The notes beneath the pieces were generated by a model. It had not been told where the DNA came from, did no database searches, and worked only from the letters and a program-made list of their open reading frames with translations. Source: Micrococcales bacterium (GTDB lineage: Bacteria > Actinomycetota > Actinomycetes > Actinomycetales > WQXJ01). From it: 45,657 nt of DNA. The stretch spans positions 1 to 45,657 of the forward strand of contig WQXJ01000015.1 of the NCBI GenBank assembly GCA_009784895.1, given 5' to 3'. Position numbers and translations under genes: made by a program. Of this stretch, positions 43,202 to 45,657 are shown piece after piece. Position 1 is the first letter of the stretch; every line of letters begins with the position of its first letter.

Positions 43202-44245
43202 TAAAGCCCTCGGCAAATCGGCTGGCCGGAGTTGGCCGCCATGATCGAGGTAGTGCCAAGCCGCTTGCACGGCCACCCGGATGGCCTCATCGCTGACACC
43301 TTGGCCAGTGGTCTTGAGCTGGAGCTGGCCGGCTTCGACCCAAGCTTCGGCTCCTTGAAGGCACCAGCGCCCGGCTTGAGCCTGCGGCGCCCGGTGAGGT
43401 TGGCTCAGCACCCGCAGGTCTTGAGCAATCATGGCCGGCCGCTGCGACGGCGGGCAAAGGGCGGCGTCAGTGGCTGTGCTGACTCCGGTTAACACCAACA
43501 GGCCCGGGTAGCCGGCGTTGCGGGCGCCGGCCATGTCGGTGGCTAGCCCGTCGCCCAGCACCACCGGACGCCTGGCTCTGCCTGGACCGTGGCCCGCCAA
43601 GCCCAAACTGGCAGCCTCAGCCCGGCTGGTGGCCAGGATGAAAATCTCCGGCTGAGGTTTGCCCGAGGCCTTTGGCTCCACACCGGTGGTCGCCACCAGT
43701 GCCGCCACCATGGCACCGTTGCCAGGGGCAAAGCCGGACTCAGTTGGTCTGGTCAAGTCAAGATTGGAGGCGTAGTAGGGCGTGCCGGCCTCGATGGCGT
43801 AACTGGCCTGTTCCAGGTCCCGCCAACAGACATCCGGGCCCCAGCCCTGCATCACTGCCGCCGGGGCGTCATCGGCCGCCAAAACCACTTCGAAGCCGGC
43901 CTGTTCGACGGCGTCTCTCAGCCCTTCTGCCCCTATTACCAGCACTTTTGCTCCGGCCGGCAGATCTTGGACCAGCATTTCCGCACCGGCCTGGGCGGCC
44001 GTAACGACCATGGCGCTATCCGCCTCAATGCCGAGCGCCACCAGTTTGGCGGCCTGAGCGGCAGGCGTACGCGAGGCATTGTTGGTTACAAAGACGAATC
44101 CCACCCCGGCCCGCCGCGCCAGGCAAATGGCCTCGACGGCCTGCCCGATGGCCTTGGATCCCGCGAAGCAAACCCCGTCCAGGTCGCAGATGGCTAGGTC
44201 AAAGGCTTCAACCAGCGGAACCGCCACGTCAAGAAGCTGACTCAC
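43187..44245 (-). CDS. HAD-superfamily (class IIA, NagD-like) sugar phosphatase
   Basis: A 352-residue phosphatase. The catalytic aspartates are D21 and D23 in AICDLDGVCF, motif II is FVTNNASRT and motif IV is LGDGLATDMAGA, the NagD/p-nitrophenyl phosphatase class with a C2 cap. About 75 C-terminal residues form an extra domain (WCLQGAEAWVEAG, VAVQAAWHYLD). GTG 44245 with AAGAGGAG 7 nt upstream is preferred to ATG 44275; it overlaps the TPR gene by 17 nt. Position matches Rv1692, which is reported as a glycerol-3-phosphate phosphatase; that activity is inferred here. Confidence 0.9.
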   Translation of the reverse strand: MSQLLDVAVPLVEAFDLAICDLDGVCFAGSKAIGQAVEAICLARRAGVGFVFVTNNASRTPAAQAAKLVALGIEADSAMVVTAAQAGAEMLVQDLPAGAKVLVIGAEGLRDAVEQAGFEVVLAADDAPAAVMQGWGPDVCWRDLEQASYAIEAGTPYYASNLDLTRPTESGFAPGNGAMVAALVATTGVEPKASGKPQPEIFILATSRAEAASLGLAGHGPGRARRPVVLGDGLATDMAGARNAGYPGLLVLTGVSTATDAALCPPSQRPAMIAQDLRVLSQPHRAPQAQAGRWCLQGAEAWVEAGQLQLKTTGQGVSDEAIRVAVQAAWHYLDHGGQLRPADLPRALGACY

Positions 44246-45657
44246 CTGGGTGCTCCTCTTCCGACCCAAATCCACCTGTCAAGGCCCCACTAGACGCGGT
44301 GCTGCCGGCCGCAGCTTGACCTTGCTGGGCACCGTCAGGCTCACCTTCGCTCTGCCCCGTGCCCCCACCACCTTCGCCGTCACCACCAGTCCGAGCTTCG
44401 TCACCACCACCTTCGCCGTCACCACCACCTTCGCCGTCGCCACCGGTCCGGGCCTCGTTACCACCAGTCCGAGCTTCGTCACCACCAGTCCGAGCTTCGT
44501 CACCGTCGCTCTCGTCAACCGGATCAAGGTCAACCCAGTCCACTACGCCGTCTGGCGCCACTTCAAGAACCTCGATCTCGTTGGCCACGACTTGGCCGGC
44601 GGCAAGTTCCTTAATTCGGGTCAACGCCTCATCAATCCGAGTCTTGAAACCAGGGCTAGTGCAGCGGCGGCGCAGCTTGGTCAGCTGGGCCACGGCGGCG
44701 TCGAATTGGCCCAGATCTGCCCGGGCCCCGGCCAGCACCAGTCCCAATTCGACCCATTCGTCTGGGTCCATTTGGCTGGGATTGGCAGCCAACGCCAGGT
44801 CGATCGCTTCGACCACCTGACCCTGGGCCCGGAGCGAATCAGCCACCAGAGCCAGATAGTGCTTCGTTCCGCTCAAGCGCTGGAAGGTTCTCAGCTCCCT
44901 GGCGGCCTCGGCGTAGCGTCCTGAATAGTAGCTTGTCAGCCCGGCATACTCCCTGACCAGGTCAATCCGACTGGCGCGATCCGCCGCCGCCCGGGCATGG
45001 CGGTAGGCTAGTTCTGGGTCGTCTTGGAGTAACTCGTGCACCATCAACAAATGTCGAGCGACATAGTCTCTGTCCTGCTGGCTCAGGCCCGCTAGTCTCC
45101 GGGCCAACGGCTTTGGCAACTCCCCCGCCGTGATGTCCTCTGGCAGCTCGGGCACAGACCCCGCCGCCAGCCGGTTGTGGGGCCGCATCTTGCCCGGTCC
45201 GTCATCAACCCGCTCACGCCACTCGCCAGCTCCATCACCGCGAGTCCGAGCTTTGGCATCACCCCGCCCAGGCCGCCCGGACCCATTTCCGCGAGGTTGA
45301 GCTTTGGCATCATCCCGCCACGGCCGCCCAGCTCCTTTTCCGCGAGGTTGAGCTTTGGCATCATCCCGCCGCTGACGCCCCCACTTGTCCTGCCGCTGCC
45401 GGTCCCCCTGGCCTCGCCTCTCATCAGCCCCATCACCGCGAGTCCGAGCTTTGGCATCACCCCGCCACGGTCGCCCGGCTCCATCACCGTGAGTCCGAGC
45501 TTTGGCACTATCCCGCCCAGGCCGCCCCTGCGAACCCCACCGACTATCCTGCCGCTGCCGGTCCCCCTGGCCTCGCCTCTCATCAGCCCCATCACCGCGA
45601 GTCCGAGCTTTGGCATCACCCCGCCACGGTCGCCCGGCTCCAGTTCCGCGAGGTTGA
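44229..45657 (-). CDS. TPR protein with repeat-rich Arg/Gly N-terminus (partial, start off window)
   Basis: The frame is open from the stop at 44229 to the right edge (476 codons), so the apparent ATG at 45188 is internal. The core (about 45180-44580) is a helical tetratricopeptide-like region: LPEDITAGELPKPLARRLAG, YVARHLLMVHELLQDDPELA, AYRHARAAADRASRI-like (YRHARAAADRASRIDLVREY). This matches the actinobacterial TPR protein before the HAD gene (Rv1691 type), whose homologues often carry basic Arg/Gly N-termini. The N-terminal part here is built from a 17-residue unit GDAKARTRGDGAGRPWR. The C-terminus is a second low-complexity tract of DEARTGG and DGEGGG. It may bind RNA through the RG tail; this is inference. 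Confidence 0.85.
   Translation of the reverse strand, partial: QPRGTGAGRPWRGDAKARTRGDGADERRGQGDRQRQDSRWGSQGRPGRDSAKARTHGDGAGRPWRGDAKARTRGDGADERRGQGDRQRQDKWGRQRRDDAKAQPRGKGAGRPWRDDAKAQPRGNGSGRPGRGDAKARTRGDGAGEWRERVDDGPGKMRPHNRLAAGSVPELPEDITAGELPKPLARRLAGLSQQDRDYVARHLLMVHELLQDDPELAYRHARAAADRASRIDLVREYAGLTSYYSGRYAEAARELRTFQRLSGTKHYLALVADSLRAQGQVVEAIDLALAANPSQMDPDEWVELGLVLAGARADLGQFDAAVAQLTKLRRRCTSPGFKTRIDEALTRIKELAAGQVVANEIEVLEVAPDGVVDWVDLDPVDESDGDEARTGGDEARTGGNEARTGGDGEGGGDGEGGGDEARTGGDGEGGGGTGQSEGEPDGAQQGQAAAGSTASSGALTGGFGSEEEHPGESAS
44355..44510 (-). repeat. DEARTGG/DGEGGG coding repeat at the TPR protein C-terminus
   Basis: Four DEARTGG-like units (one NEARTGG) and three DGEGGG units alternate in multiples of 18-21 bp. 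The GCT-CGG-ACT codons of EART are the same three codons used in the N-terminal KART units of the same protein. Confidence 0.7.
45239..45657 (-). repeat. In-frame 51-bp repeat array containing the 21-bp core
   Basis: Seven cores start (plus-strand coordinates) at 45239, 45290, 45341, 45437, 45488, 45596 and 45647; the last is cut by the edge. Spacings are 51, 51, 96, 51, 108 and 51 bp, all multiples of three. In the TPR frame each core reads D-A-K-A-x-x-R-G, with CGG-ACT (R-T) or CAA-CCT (Q-P) at the variable place. A 45-57-bp block encoding DERRGQGDRQRQD is inserted twice. Confidence 0.85.

Noticed and set aside
45092..45619. Minus-strand frame encoding repeated MPKLGLA/MPKLNLA units
   Set aside because: It is out of frame with the TPR gene, whose frame stays open to the window edge and has the sensible DAKAxxRG reading and continues into the conserved core.
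45239..45657. CRISPR-like array (21-bp repeat, 30-bp spacer)
   Set aside because: The spacers are themselves repeated, spacing varies by multiples of three, and the array is inside a coding frame; no cas genes are present.

Overview
The window looks like chromosomal DNA from a high-GC Gram-positive bacterium of the phylum Actinomycetota. The evidence is GC-rich codon use, an actinobacterial tmRNA, a sufR-sufBD-Rieske-sufCSU-sufT operon, parE next to the primary sigma factor, and a block (TPR protein, HAD phosphatase, 46-aa protein, tlyA, nadK, recN, steA, steB/mctB, pyrG, Nudix) whose order matches the Rv1691-Rv1700 region of Mycobacterium tuberculosis. Here a WecA/MraY-like gene and murJ are inserted in that block. 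I cannot place the organism below phylum or class level.

Layout. Positions 1-5916 (minus strand) hold two very large surface proteins: a von Willebrand A adhesin with 132-residue repeats that runs off the left edge, and a choice-of-anchor A / DUF5979-repeat protein ending in an LPVTG sorting signal. Next comes tmRNA (ssrA, minus, 6365-6731). Positions 6823-13279 are a plus-strand island: three tandem paralogous lipoproteins with four conserved cysteines, then a MacA-like adaptor, an ABC ATPase and a MacB-like permease, the last three overlapping as an operon. A fourth divergent lipoprotein paralogue lies just beyond on the minus strand (13340-14197). A DUF222/HNH protein follows, then parE, a small DUF7455 zinc-ribbon-like gene (plus) and sigA, which has an exceptionally long Lys/Ala/Thr/Pro-rich N-terminal extension. 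tyrS comes next, then a third secreted surface protein with an unusual LSFTG tail (23248-24984), the complete suf operon (25127-31807), and the Rv1691-Rv1700-like housekeeping block (32192-45657). The block starts with a TPR protein that is cut by the right edge.

How the genes work together. The suf genes are coupled by 0-4 nt overlaps and form a complete Fe-S assembly operon under a SufR-type repressor. The right-hand block groups nucleotide metabolism (pyrG, nadK, Nudix), DNA repair (recN), rRNA methylation (tlyA) and envelope or division functions (steA, steB, murJ, WecA/MraY-like). The lipoprotein-MacAB island is the best candidate for an uncharacterised system.

Two cross-cutting signals stand out. 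First, five genes have a -10-like TANNNT hexamer exactly 6 nt before the start codon, and tyrS has one 7 nt before, which predicts leaderless mRNAs. Second, a 21-bp core, ATGCCAAAGCTC-N3-CTCGCG, occurs in three intergenic regions downstream of stop codons. The same core is also the repeat unit, in frame, of the Arg/Gly-rich N-terminus of the TPR gene. I saw no CRISPR array, transposase, tRNA or rRNA gene.
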